Shown: piece after piece, positions 1 through 6,816 of the stretch
Numbering within the stretch: position 1 is the first letter of the stretch
Layout of the letters: every line of letters starts with the position of its first letter
Source: Caldilineae bacterium
Lineage (GTDB): Bacteria; Chloroflexota; Anaerolineae; J102
Direction of reading: 5' to 3'
Length of the DNA stretch: 10,451 nucleotides
Assembly: GCA_011176555.1 (NCBI GenBank)
Contig: DUEF01000109.1
Span: forward strand, 1-10,451
Position numbers and translations under genes: made by a program
The notes under the pieces: model-generated
Seen by the model: the letters and a program-made list of their open reading frames with translations, nothing else
Databases searched by the model: none
Told to the model about the DNA's origin: nothing

Positions 1-277
1 CCATGTCGATGGCCGAAGATTCCAGGAACCCGCGCACCTGGTCATCGCTCCAGGCAGGATGGTGTTGCATGATCATGGCGGCGGCGCCGGCCACATGGGG
101 CGCAGCAGCCGAAGTGCCAAAGAAACCGACACCTCCGCTGACAAATGGCGCTCCGTTACTATTACCGTAGGATTCGGTGCTGACGCCATCGTATGCCACC
201 AGATTTGGCTTCATCCGGCCATCGCTGGTTGGCCCCTGGCTGCTGAATGGCTCCAGGGGGTAGTCATAGTACACATT
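1..277 (-). pseudogene. Continuation of the S8 subtilase frame after the TGA, carrying the catalytic Ser; runs off the window
   Basis: Reading on past the TGA at 278-280 in the same frame gives 92 open codons of unmistakable subtilase sequence. It begins NVYYDYPLEPFSSQGPTSDG and reaches GTSAAAPHVAGAAAM. The catalytic Ser codon (TCG) is at 110-112, residue 467 counted from the start at 1510. Frame and motif spacing are intact, so the only visible lesion is one stop codon. TGG (Trp), CGA (Arg) or another sense codon is one substitution away. Options are a recent nonsense mutation (pseudogene), a base-call error, or stop readthrough. There is no separate start or ribosome-binding site suggesting independent translation. 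The frame is still open at the window edge, so the true 3' end is unseen. Confidence 0.85.
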
Positions 278-1510
278 TCAGAAGACAGCGCCCACACTGA
301 AAGCCTCGCTGGCGTCGGCCGGCTGCACGATCGAACCGGCGACTGTGTTGTATTCGAGATTGTGCGCCGATGTGTGCAGCGTCAGCGTACGAGTCTGCCC
401 GGTGTAACGGACGATCCGAAAACTATAGGCATCGGTGGCGGCTGCGGTGTAGCAAAGCCCTTCTGTGGGGGGTTGTGAACCATTCTGCTCGTCGTCACTC
501 CTCCCTACAATGGCGTCACCCCGATAGAGGTAAAGGTCGTAATCATCCGCTGTGGTTGGCCAGCTATCCCAGGTGAGGAACCCGCAAATCGTTTCGTTAG
601 CGTTGACGAAGACATCGTTCCTGTCGTCTCCGGGCGCAAAGAGATGCCTGCCGTTGTCGCCCAGAGTGAAAACGCCGCCGTAATGTCGCTGGGCCTGGTT
701 GCCTGCCGAATTCACCCAGAGCATGCCGGACGCGGTGGCCGTGCGCACGATGTCAGCGATCACGCCAGTGCCATCTCCGGGACCGGTGTTAAACCAACTG
801 ACGGAATGGACGATGATGTCGATGCCCTGGCCGCGGGCGTAATTGGCGGCGTCGGCCAGTTCGATCTCGGTATCGAAGGCGTAGAGATGGATCGAGGCGC
901 CCGGCGCGGCGTCATGCACGATCTCGGCCACGGCGCTGCCGTGCGCGCCATCTTCAAGCTGTCCGTCAGCACGAAAACTGCGGACGGACACAAAAGATGG
1001 CAGTTCGCCCTTGCTCTGTAAATCCTGCCACCCGGCGAAGCCGGTGTCGATGATGGCGATCCTGACGCCGCTGCCGGTCCAACCGGAGGCGTGCCATTGC
1101 CAGAAATTGCCGGGGGTCAAGCCTTCGCTGAAGACAGCAGGATGGTGGGGCAAGGGTGATCGCAGTCGCCGCACGCCGGGCAACTTCGCCACTGCCTCCA
1201 CCTGGTCGCGGGGCACGCGCAATTGGTATAATCCCGGCCGGCTGGCTTCCACCACCACGCCCGCTGGTAATTTGGGGAGTGATTGCGCTTCGAGCATGAG
1301 CCGCACATGCTCCGGCCCCGCCCAGATGCCAAGCGCCCGTTCGACAGCGATCTGTTCCGTGGAAAGCGCATCGCCAGCGAGCACATCTCGCAGCGCCGAA
1401 TCGAGGGCGCTGGAGACCTTTTTCTCGGGCGAAGGCGGTCGGGCGCTAACCTGAAGCGCTGGAAACAGCAGGAGCGCCAGGGTGAGGAGGAAAAAAAGAC
1501 GTTTTAGCAT
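278..1510 (-). CDS. Secreted S8 (subtilisin-like) serine peptidase, N-terminal 410 aa, cut by an in-frame TGA
   Basis: Secreted subtilase that would hydrolyse proteins outside the membrane. Residues 1-23 are a clear signal peptide (MLKRL, a Leu/Phe-rich core, then VSA). Residues about 25-125 look like a propeptide region. The catalytic Asp is D155 in IAIIDTGF, the His is H190 in DGAHGSAVAEI, and the oxyanion-hole Asn is N271 in VNSAGNQ. Residues about 276-384 form a beta-rich insertion, resembling a pre-peptidase C-terminal-like domain, between the Asn and Ser parts of the fold. The frame then meets TGA right after SVGAVF. The missing catalytic Ser lies in the same frame 56 codons further on (see 1-277), so the product as written should be inactive. 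The ATG at 1508-1510 is 5 nt after the DegV stop, so this is the third gene of the M1-DegV-S8 operon. The family call is secure; whether the gene is functional is not. Confidence 0.9.
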   Translation of the reverse strand: MLKRLFFLLTLALLLFPALQVSARPPSPEKKVSSALDSALRDVLAGDALSTEQIAVERALGIWAGPEHVRLMLEAQSLPKLPAGVVVEASRPGLYQLRVPRDQVEAVAKLPGVRRLRSPLPHHPAVFSEGLTPGNFWQWHASGWTGSGVRIAIIDTGFAGWQDLQSKGELPSFVSVRSFRADGQLEDGAHGSAVAEIVHDAAPGASIHLYAFDTEIELADAANYARGQGIDIIVHSVSWFNTGPGDGTGVIADIVRTATASGMLWVNSAGNQAQRHYGGVFTLGDNGRHLFAPGDDRNDVFVNANETICGFLTWDSWPTTADDYDLYLYRGDAIVGRSDDEQNGSQPPTEGLCYTAAATDAYSFRIVRYTGQTRTLTLHTSAHNLEYNTVAGSIVQPADASEAFSVGAVF

Positions 1511-1515
1511 AAGAC

Positions 1516-2385
1516 TTAATCCGATGGGGCGACTTCCAGAGATTCGACAAATCCCATACCCAGCACGCCTATCCCGGCATGGACGGCCAGCGCCGGGCCA
1601 GCCTCCACCATCATCAACTCGGAATGTGGGTAAGCGACGACCGAGGCGGCGACGTCCGCCAAACGCTGCGCCTGCTCCGGGTTTCGGGTGTGGGCGACGG
1701 CCAGCGCCTCGACTTGATGGCCCTCCAGACGCCGGACAAGGCGATTGAAGCCTTTCTTGCGGCTACGCACCACGCCCTCCAAAGAAAGCGCCCCCTCCTT
1801 AATCGTCAAAATCGGTTTGATGGAGAACATGGAGGAAGCGCGCTTGAGCGCCGCCATGATCGGAGCGACGCGGCCGCCGCGCTGGATGGCTTCGACCGTG
1901 TCCAGCAAAATGAACACACGCATCCGCTCGCGCCAGGATATCAGGGCCGCCAAAATCTCCTCGACGCTACGCCCTGCTTCGGCCAATTGCGCGGCATGCA
2001 TGGCCAGGATGCCTTCTCCCAACGAAAGTGACCACGAATCGAAGACGTGAACCCGACCGGAGAACTGGTTGGCGGCGACGACAGCGCTGCTGAAAGTGCT
2101 GCTATGCTTGCTGGTGATGGTGACGACGATCACCTCATCCGCCCGCTCTAGCGCGCTTTCGTAGGCGTCGGTCCAGGCTCCGATGGATGGCCCGGCGCTT
2201 TGCGGAGGTTGGCTGACATCGTACAAGTCCCAGAACTCGCTGCGGGTTTCGGGCGTGTCGAGAATCTCATATTCGCCAAAACGAACGGTGAGTGACACCT
2301 GACCGATGCCATAACGCGCCAAGACGGCCGGAGGCAGATCGCAACCGGTGTCGGCGACGATGGCGATCGCAGATGATGTCGTCAT
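1516..2385 (-). CDS. DegV family protein (FakB-type fatty-acid-binding protein), 289 aa
   Basis: DegV proteins bind a long-chain fatty acid. The FakB members present it to the kinase FakA for phosphorylation so that it can enter phospholipid synthesis. The protein starts AIAIVADTGCDLPP (typical DegV N-terminus). It then has VSQPPQSAGPS at 57-67 (equivalent of the T-S-Q-P-S motif), SKHSSTFSSA at 92-101 (fatty-acid-carboxylate loop), IQRGGRV at 167-173, and GPALAVHAGIGVLGMGF near the C-terminus. The usual Thr of the TSQPS motif is Val here. The length of 289 aa matches the family. The frame is open upstream to 2463, but that extension lies inside the M1 gene. The ATG at 2383-2385 gives the canonical N-terminus, sits 2 nt after the M1 stop and has a GGGAG upstream. 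No FakA kinase is in the window, so the lipid role is from family knowledge. Confidence 0.92.
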   Translation of the reverse strand: MTTSSAIAIVADTGCDLPPAVLARYGIGQVSLTVRFGEYEILDTPETRSEFWDLYDVSQPPQSAGPSIGAWTDAYESALERADEVIVVTITSKHSSTFSSAVVAANQFSGRVHVFDSWSLSLGEGILAMHAAQLAEAGRSVEEILAALISWRERMRVFILLDTVEAIQRGGRVAPIMAALKRASSMFSIKPILTIKEGALSLEGVVRSRKKGFNRLVRRLEGHQVEALAVAHTRNPEQAQRLADVAASVVAYPHSELMMVEAGPALAVHAGIGVLGMGFVESLEVAPSD

Positions 2386-2387
2386 GG

Positions 2388-3911
2388 CTATGGCGCTCCC
2401 GCCTGGGGCGTGGGCTCTGGGGAGGGTTCCGGGGTGGGTGTGGGCACAGCCGTCAGAATCCATTGTTGATACAGGGCGCTGGCGTCAAAACCGCTGACGT
2501 CCTTGACCGTGTCCAGGAAATCTTGGGGCGTGGGGTTTTTGAAACGGTAAAGCTTGATAAAGGTCTGCAAGACTTCGAGGTAGTCGTCATGTCCCAGTTG
2601 CTTGTAAAGCGCATCGAAAAACATGGCGGACTTGCCATAGACCAGGATTTCGTAGTTGATGCCGTTGAACGCTGTGACTTCCTGCCCCACGACATTGTCA
2701 TAGCCATTGGCAGCCGCCCAGTCAGCGGATGTTTTCCAAATCGTGCGCAGCCTGTCTGCTGTGTTTTCACCGCGAAAGTACTCCAGGTACAATAAACTGG
2801 TGTGCTCAGCCAAACCCTCATCGAGCCAGGGATAGCGGAAGGGCTCAGAACCAACCAGGGCGTACCACCATTGGTGTGACACCTCGTGGGCGACCAACTG
2901 CTCCTGGCTGTAGCTCTTATCCCGATAAGTGACAATGCCGATGTAGTTGAGCCCCGGATATTCCATGCCCAGATGGCGGGTGGGCGCTTCGGCGATGTCC
3001 AGTTCGGTGTAGGGGTAGGGAGCAAACATACGATTGTAAGCGCGTAGCGCTGCCGCAGCCTCTTTGTATGCCGCCCGTCCCGCCACTTCATCTTGCGGCA
3101 GGTAGTAGCTGTTCAAGCGGATGCCATCGACTTCGCCACTTTCAACCAGATAATCGGGACTCATGATCATCGCCCATTCCCGCACCGGCCCGGTCACGAA
3201 CACATGCTCCGTCCAACCGGGCGAGGTTTCCGTACGGGTCAACTCTGTCCCCGTGGCGGCGATAACAATGTCGCTGGGGAGCGTGACGGTGATCGTGTGC
3301 AGCGCCAGGTCGGTGATGGCGATATCGCCATGTTGGGGAGGGATCTCCAAGCGCCACGGATTGGCGGGATCACCCGTCTGCGCAGCCAGCATCGGATAGC
3401 TATAAGGCAGGGAAAGTATCCCCTCGCTTTCACCAAAAAGCACGTAGCCTTCCTGTTTTAACGCTTCGACCGAATAGACGATCTCCAGATCAATGCTCTC
3501 ATCCACCGGCAGTGATTCGGTCAGGGTGATGCGGGCGGCTGTATCATCGAGCATGGATCCCATTCCCGTCGCGAAACGATCGGGCAACGTGACGATGCTG
3601 GTGAGACGCATGACGCCCTCCAGCTGACGGAGATTGGGATAAAGTCGCACAAACAGGTCGTTGAGCGGCCTGTCGCTACGGTTGGTGAAGTGGATGCGGG
3701 CGACGCCGTCGATCTTGCGGACTGCGGGATCGACGCGCATGTTGATATCGTACCGCGGCAAGACGCTGGCATCGAAATCCTCAGGCAGTTCCTCGGCATT
3801 GAATGCAGGATAGTACAGCTCCAGAGGATCGGGTTCCTCGGGCGAAGGGGAACAGGCCGAGAGCAGCAACACAACGAGAAGGAGGGATAGGGGGAAGAGA
3901 TAGCGGTGCAT
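2388..3911 (-). CDS. Lipoprotein M1 family (gluzincin) metallopeptidase, 507 aa
   Basis: Zinc-dependent aminopeptidase-like enzyme, predicted to be lipid-anchored outside the cytoplasmic membrane. Residues 1-20 form a lipoprotein signal ending in the lipobox LSAC (Cys20), followed by an acidic, Pro-rich linker. An N-terminal beta domain spans about 50-260. The catalytic part has GMEYPG at 315-320 (counterpart of the GAMEN exopeptidase motif). HEVSH at 342-346 supplies two zinc ligands, and the third ligand E365 in WLDEGLAE sits 18 residues after it. Y425 in VYGKSAMFF is the likely transition-state Tyr. The C-terminal tail from about 489 is TP/EP-rich and low complexity. It is much shorter than classical 850-aa PepN enzymes, as is common for bacterial M1 lipoproteins. 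It is the first gene of the M1-DegV-S8 operon; its TAG stop is 2 nt from the DegV ATG. No good Shine-Dalgarno precedes the ATG at 3911. Substrate unknown. Confidence 0.93.
   Translation of the reverse strand: MHRYLFPLSLLLVVLLLSACSPSPEEPDPLELYYPAFNAEELPEDFDASVLPRYDINMRVDPAVRKIDGVARIHFTNRSDRPLNDLFVRLYPNLRQLEGVMRLTSIVTLPDRFATGMGSMLDDTAARITLTESLPVDESIDLEIVYSVEALKQEGYVLFGESEGILSLPYSYPMLAAQTGDPANPWRLEIPPQHGDIAITDLALHTITVTLPSDIVIAATGTELTRTETSPGWTEHVFVTGPVREWAMIMSPDYLVESGEVDGIRLNSYYLPQDEVAGRAAYKEAAAALRAYNRMFAPYPYTELDIAEAPTRHLGMEYPGLNYIGIVTYRDKSYSQEQLVAHEVSHQWWYALVGSEPFRYPWLDEGLAEHTSLLYLEYFRGENTADRLRTIWKTSADWAAANGYDNVVGQEVTAFNGINYEILVYGKSAMFFDALYKQLGHDDYLEVLQTFIKLYRFKNPTPQDFLDTVKDVSGFDASALYQQWILTAVPTPTPEPSPEPTPQAGAP
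2396..2400 (-). promoter_or_regulatory. Shine-Dalgarno-like GGGAG deciding the DegV start
   Basis: On the minus strand GGGAG lies 10 nt before the ATG at 2385, inside the last codons of the M1 gene. It supports starting DegV at 2385 instead of the longer open frame to 2463, and suggests translational coupling with the M1 gene. Spacing is slightly long. Confidence 0.4.
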
Positions 3912-3948
3912 GATGAAAAATGGCGGATAGGCGGGGCGATAACGATGG

Positions 3949-3978
3949 TTGGCGTCTCAGATAGCGCCCGGCTATAAT
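3949..3978 (+). promoter_or_regulatory. Sigma70-like promoter for the MocR-type gene
   Basis: TTGGCG (3949-3954) and a perfect TATAAT (3973-3978) are separated by 18 bp on the plus strand. The predicted start point is near 3985, giving a leader of about 50 nt to the ATG at 4037. This placement argues against the in-frame TTG at 3983, which would lie at or before the transcript start. MocR regulators commonly control their own and neighbouring promoters, so operators may lie here, but I found no clear symmetric operator. Confidence 0.5.
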
Positions 3979-3992
3979 CTAATTGCACCTTC

Positions 3993-4021
3993 ATTATGCC
4001 TCATCCTTGGCCTGCAAACAA
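3993..4021 (-). promoter_or_regulatory. Sigma70-like promoter for the M1-DegV-S8 operon
   Basis: On the minus strand TTGTTT (4016-4021) and CATAAT (3993-3998) are separated by 17 bp, close to the TTGACA-17-TATAAT consensus. Transcription would start near 3986 and leave a leader of about 75 nt before the M1 ATG at 3911. It overlaps, face to face, the promoter of the opposite MocR gene. Assigned by eye. Confidence 0.45.
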
Positions 4022-4036
4022 CAAGTCGATTATGCC

Positions 4037-5524
4037 ATGACAACTTTCGACCCACTGCGCATCACGCTGGATCGCAGCAATGCTCTTCCACTCTATCAAC
4101 AAATCAAGCAGGGGATTGTGGCGGCCATCGAACGCGGGGAACTACCGCCTTCGACCCGCTTGCCAGCGACGCGGGTGCTGGCGCGACAGTTGGGCGTCAA
4201 TCGCGTCACCGTGGTCACCGCCTATGCCGAATTGGCCGCCGAGGGTTACATCGATTCGCATGTGGGACGGGGCAGTTTCGTGCTAGATCGGGCAATGGGC
4301 GGCGATGAGGCGGTCAATCCACCCAGCCTGCGCAGGCCAAGCGACTGGACGGCCCATAATTTCAACCGCGAAATGATGCGGCTGGCCCGCCGCCCGGACA
4401 TCCTTTCCTTCGCCCCCGGAATGCCGGCCACCGACCTGCTACCCGACGATGACTATCGGCTCGCCCTGAACACAGTGCTACGCCGAGATGGCCCCGCCGT
4501 GTTGCAGTATGGCCTTGTCGAAGGCTACCCGCCGCTACACGCGGCCATTGTCAAAGAGCTGGCCGAGTTCGGCATCCTGGCGGAGCCAGAGCAACTGCTG
4601 GTCACGAGCGGCACGGAACAGGGTCTGGCCCTCATCCTCCGCACCCTTCTGCGCCCGGGCGACGCCATCCTCATCGAGCAACCCACCTACATGCACGTAC
4701 TCGATCTGCTGGCCGGCTCCGGCATCCAGGCTTACCCCGTCGCCTGCGACGAGCAGGGCGTCCGTCCTGAACTTCTGTCCGATCTCATCCTGCGGCATCG
4801 CCCCAAATTGCTGTATCTGACCCCCACCTACCAGAATCCCACCGGCGCCTGCATGCCACTCACCCGCCGCCGGCAGTTGCTCGATCTGACCACCGAGCAC
4901 GACCTACTGGTGCTGGAAGATGACGTGTACCGGCATCTCTGGCTAGACCGGCCCTCGCCGCCGCCATTGCGCGCCCTGGCCCCGTCCGACAACGTGATCT
5001 ACACCAGCGGGTATTCCAAATGCCTGCTGCCCGGCGCCCGCATCGGCTACTTGCTCCCGCCCGCCCGCCTCTTACCCGTTCTTGCGGCCTCTCACCAGAC
5101 GCTCGACATCACCGCCACCGAACTGCACCAACGCGCGCTGGCCGTCATCCTCGGGCAGGAGCGCTTCTCCGCACACCTGGTGAGATTACGGGAAGCGCAT
5201 CGTCGCCGTCGCCAGGCCATGCTCGACGCCCTCGCCCGTTACATGCCCTCCGAAACCCACTGGACCCATCCGCGCGGTGGGCTCTACCTGTGGGTGCAAC
5301 TTCCCACCACCGGCCCCAGCGCCACCACGCTGTATGTCCACGCCCTGGAATTGGGGATCGCCTTCGCACCAGGACATCTCTTCTTCATGCCCAGCAGCGG
5401 AGAGACGCCCGTCCACGCAAACCACTACCTGCGGCTCAATTTCGTGCTGCACTCCCCCCGCGACACCGCCGACGGCATTCGCCGCCTGGCCCGCGCCTGG
5501 GAACGCGCCGCGGGTATGGGGTGA
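4037..5524 (+). CDS. MocR-type GntR regulator / PLP-dependent fold-type I aminotransferase, 495 aa
   Basis: Fusion of a GntR winged helix-turn-helix (about 17-84: PLYQQIKQGIVAAIERG, then LPATRVLARQLGVNRVTV, ending GRGSFV) to a fold-type I aminotransferase domain (about 120-490). PLP-site residues are visible: SGTEQGL at 191-197 (phosphate contact), N267 in TYQNPTG, D295 and Y298 in EDDVY, Schiff-base K328 in YTSGYSKCLLPGARIG, and R466 in YLRLNFV for the substrate carboxylate. Family members act either as transcription factors sensing PLP or amino compounds (GabR, PdxR, TauR) or as catalytic 2-aminoadipate/aromatic aminotransferases. All catalytic residues are kept, so both are possible. The ATG at 4037 is preferred over a TTG at 3983 because the former fits the family N-terminus and the promoter position; no clear Shine-Dalgarno is seen. 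It diverges from the M1 operon, a likely regulatory target, and converges with menC. Confidence 0.9.
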   Translation: MTTFDPLRITLDRSNALPLYQQIKQGIVAAIERGELPPSTRLPATRVLARQLGVNRVTVVTAYAELAAEGYIDSHVGRGSFVLDRAMGGDEAVNPPSLRRPSDWTAHNFNREMMRLARRPDILSFAPGMPATDLLPDDDYRLALNTVLRRDGPAVLQYGLVEGYPPLHAAIVKELAEFGILAEPEQLLVTSGTEQGLALILRTLLRPGDAILIEQPTYMHVLDLLAGSGIQAYPVACDEQGVRPELLSDLILRHRPKLLYLTPTYQNPTGACMPLTRRRQLLDLTTEHDLLVLEDDVYRHLWLDRPSPPPLRALAPSDNVIYTSGYSKCLLPGARIGYLLPPARLLPVLAASHQTLDITATELHQRALAVILGQERFSAHLVRLREAHRRRRQAMLDALARYMPSETHWTHPRGGLYLWVQLPTTGPSATTLYVHALELGIAFAPGHLFFMPSSGETPVHANHYLRLNFVLHSPRDTADGIRRLARAWERAAGMG

Positions 5525-5536
5525 GAAAAAAGCGCA

Positions 5537-5568
5537 CGTCATGTCGAACGCATGTGAGACATCCCCTT
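5537..5568 (+). repeat. Interspersed intergenic repeat, copy A
   Basis: 32-bp unit beginning CGTCATGTCGA and ending GAGACATCCCCTT, with a variable centre. It is the left arm of the MocR/menC terminator hairpin. It matches copy C (10317-10348, minus) at about 26 of 32 positions; the differences are mostly in the centre. Confidence 0.7.
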
Positions 5569-5589
5569 CATGAAGTGTGTGCTGCATTC

Positions 5590-5620
5590 AAGGGGATGTC
5601 TCGCTTCACTCGACATGACG
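5590..5620 (-). repeat. Interspersed intergenic repeat, copy B (inverted relative to copy A)
   Basis: 31-bp copy read on the minus strand: CGTCATGTCGA, then an AGCGAGAC-containing centre, ending ATCCCCTT. Paired with copy A it forms the palindrome between the two convergent genes. Its centre is closer to copy C than to copy A. Confidence 0.7.
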
Positions 5621-5624
5621 TTTT

Positions 5625-6737
5625 TTATCCCCTGCTCAGCACGCGTTTCTGCTCAGTCAAGCGCTCGACGAAGTTCAGACGCACGGACACGCCGATGCCC
5701 GGCCCGGTCGGGACATCCACCGTGCCGTTGGGGTTCAGGGTCACGGCGGGCTCGATGATGTCATCTTCCCAATAGCGGTCGGAAGCGGAAAGATCGGCGG
5801 GGAGCAGGAAATTGGGCAGCGAGGCCATGGCGATGTTGGCCACCCGTCCGATGCCAGTCTCCAACATCCCGCCGTGCCACACCGGCAAACCAGCGTCCCG
5901 GCAAATGTCGTGAACCCGTGCAGCGACTGAGGGTCCGCCCATCCGCCCAGGCTTGATGTTGATGTTGCCGCAGGCGCGCAAGGCGATAGCCGCGGCCGCA
6001 TGGCCCGGCGAATGGATGGACTCGTCCAACGACAAGGGCGTGCAGATCTGCGCCTGCAACAAACTGTGGAAATAGATGTCATCGTGCGCCAGGGGCTGCT
6101 CGATCATCATCAGATCGTACTCATCCAGCGCCTGAAACAAGGAGACATCGGCCAGCGTGTAGGCGCTGTTGGCGTCGAGCATCACAGGCGTTTGGGGATA
6201 GCGTCGGCGAAAGGCATGGACGAGTTCCAGATCCCATCCTGGCTTGATCTTGAGCTTGATCCGCCGGTAACCTTCAGCCAGAAAACGATCCACGTGAGCA
6301 AAGAGCTTACCCACGTCGGCCTCGATGCCCAGACTGACACCCGTGGCCACACTGGAACGCACGCCGCCCAGTTTTTCAGCTACGCTGACCCCACCCGCGC
6401 GGGCGAGCCAATCGAGAATGGCCCACTCCAGGCCCGTCTTGGCGAAAGGATGGCCGCGCACGCGTCCCAAAGTCGGCCCCAGATCATCGAGACCGGTGAT
6501 GTCCAGCCCGAACAGAGGTGGGACGAGAAAATGTTCGAGTGCGTAGAGCACGGTGGCGTAGGTCTCGCAACTGTAATCGGGAAACGCCCCGGTCGGACAC
6601 TCTCCCCAGCCTTCCGCGCCCTCCCCTTCGACGCGCACTAGCACCGCCTGGCGATGCGTCCACCGGCCAAAACTCACCTCCAGGGGGATTTTCAGCGGGA
6701 GGGAGATTTGGAAAAGGGTGATGCGATCGATGTACAT
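5625..6737 (-). CDS. menC: o-Succinylbenzoate synthase / N-acylamino acid racemase family (enolase superfamily, MLE subgroup), 370 aa
   Basis: OSBS dehydrates SHCHC to o-succinylbenzoate in menaquinone synthesis. Close relatives racemise N-acylamino acids or N-succinylamino acids (NSAR), and some do both. Residues 1-125 are the enolase capping domain (LPLKIPLEVSFG). The barrel carries KLKIKPG with the catalytic pair K161/K163, metal ligands D188 (MLDAN), E213 (MIEQPL) and D238 (LSLDES), and the opposite-face Lys K262 in NIKPGRMGG. HGGMLETGIGRVAN at 288-301 is characteristic of the OSBS/NSAR group. The length fits (about 370 aa). The ATG at 6737 is preferred over a TTG at 6761 because MYIDRITLFQISLPL matches the family N-terminus; no Shine-Dalgarno is visible. 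It lies 79 nt after the R3H ATPase gene on the same strand and ends in the shared terminator. No other men gene is in the window, so OSBS versus NSAR cannot be decided here. Confidence 0.88.
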   Translation of the reverse strand: MYIDRITLFQISLPLKIPLEVSFGRWTHRQAVLVRVEGEGAEGWGECPTGAFPDYSCETYATVLYALEHFLVPPLFGLDITGLDDLGPTLGRVRGHPFAKTGLEWAILDWLARAGGVSVAEKLGGVRSSVATGVSLGIEADVGKLFAHVDRFLAEGYRRIKLKIKPGWDLELVHAFRRRYPQTPVMLDANSAYTLADVSLFQALDEYDLMMIEQPLAHDDIYFHSLLQAQICTPLSLDESIHSPGHAAAAIALRACGNINIKPGRMGGPSVAARVHDICRDAGLPVWHGGMLETGIGRVANIAMASLPNFLLPADLSASDRYWEDDIIEPAVTLNPNGTVDVPTGPGIGVSVRLNFVERLTEQKRVLSRG

Positions 6738-6816
6738 ACCATATCTAAGATTGAGGAGCAATGGTCACGAAGTCTCGCCAGGAACCCCTTAATCATTAAT
6801 CTTTGAGCATCTTCAC

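Larger units (their letters stand above)
5526..5626. terminator. Long inverted repeat with A6/T6 ends; probable bidirectional terminator between MocR and menC genes
   Basis: The outer arms 5536-5547 and 5610-5621 are perfect 12-bp complements. The inner arms 5556-5568 and 5590-5602 are perfect 13-bp complements. A small internal loop (8 versus 7 nt) separates them, and the apical loop is 21 nt. A6 at 5526-5531 and T6 at 5621-5626 flank the stem, so either transcript would end with a hairpin followed by U residues. On the minus side a GCGC lies between stem and U-tract. The menC stop codon (5625-5627) overlaps the T-tract. It fills most of the 100-bp gap between the convergent genes. Confidence 0.75.

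Noticed and set aside
278..280. Alternative genetic code with TGA read as Trp
   Set aside because: TGA properly terminates the MocR, HEAT and ProA frames in this same window.
59..1021. Several plus-strand open frames opposite the subtilase gene
   Set aside because: They are antisense shadows of a GC-rich gene with no recognisable domain or start signal.
2386..2463. N-terminal extension of DegV up to 2463
   Set aside because: It lies wholly in the M1 gene's 3' coding part; the ATG at 2385 gives the canonical DegV N-terminus and has a GGGAG upstream.
3983..4036. TTG start extending the MocR protein by 18 residues
   Set aside because: It would lie at or before the predicted transcript start, and the extension does not resemble the family N-terminus.
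5536..5621. CRISPR or transposon terminal repeats at the palindrome
   Set aside because: Only two inverted copies with no spacer series, no transposase and no target-site duplication; the A6/T6 flanks fit a terminator better.
6763..6790. Possible fourth copy of the interspersed repeat upstream of menC (shares GAAGTCTCGC with copy C)
   Set aside because: Only about 10 nt match and the CGTCATGTCGA end is absent, so it could be chance.
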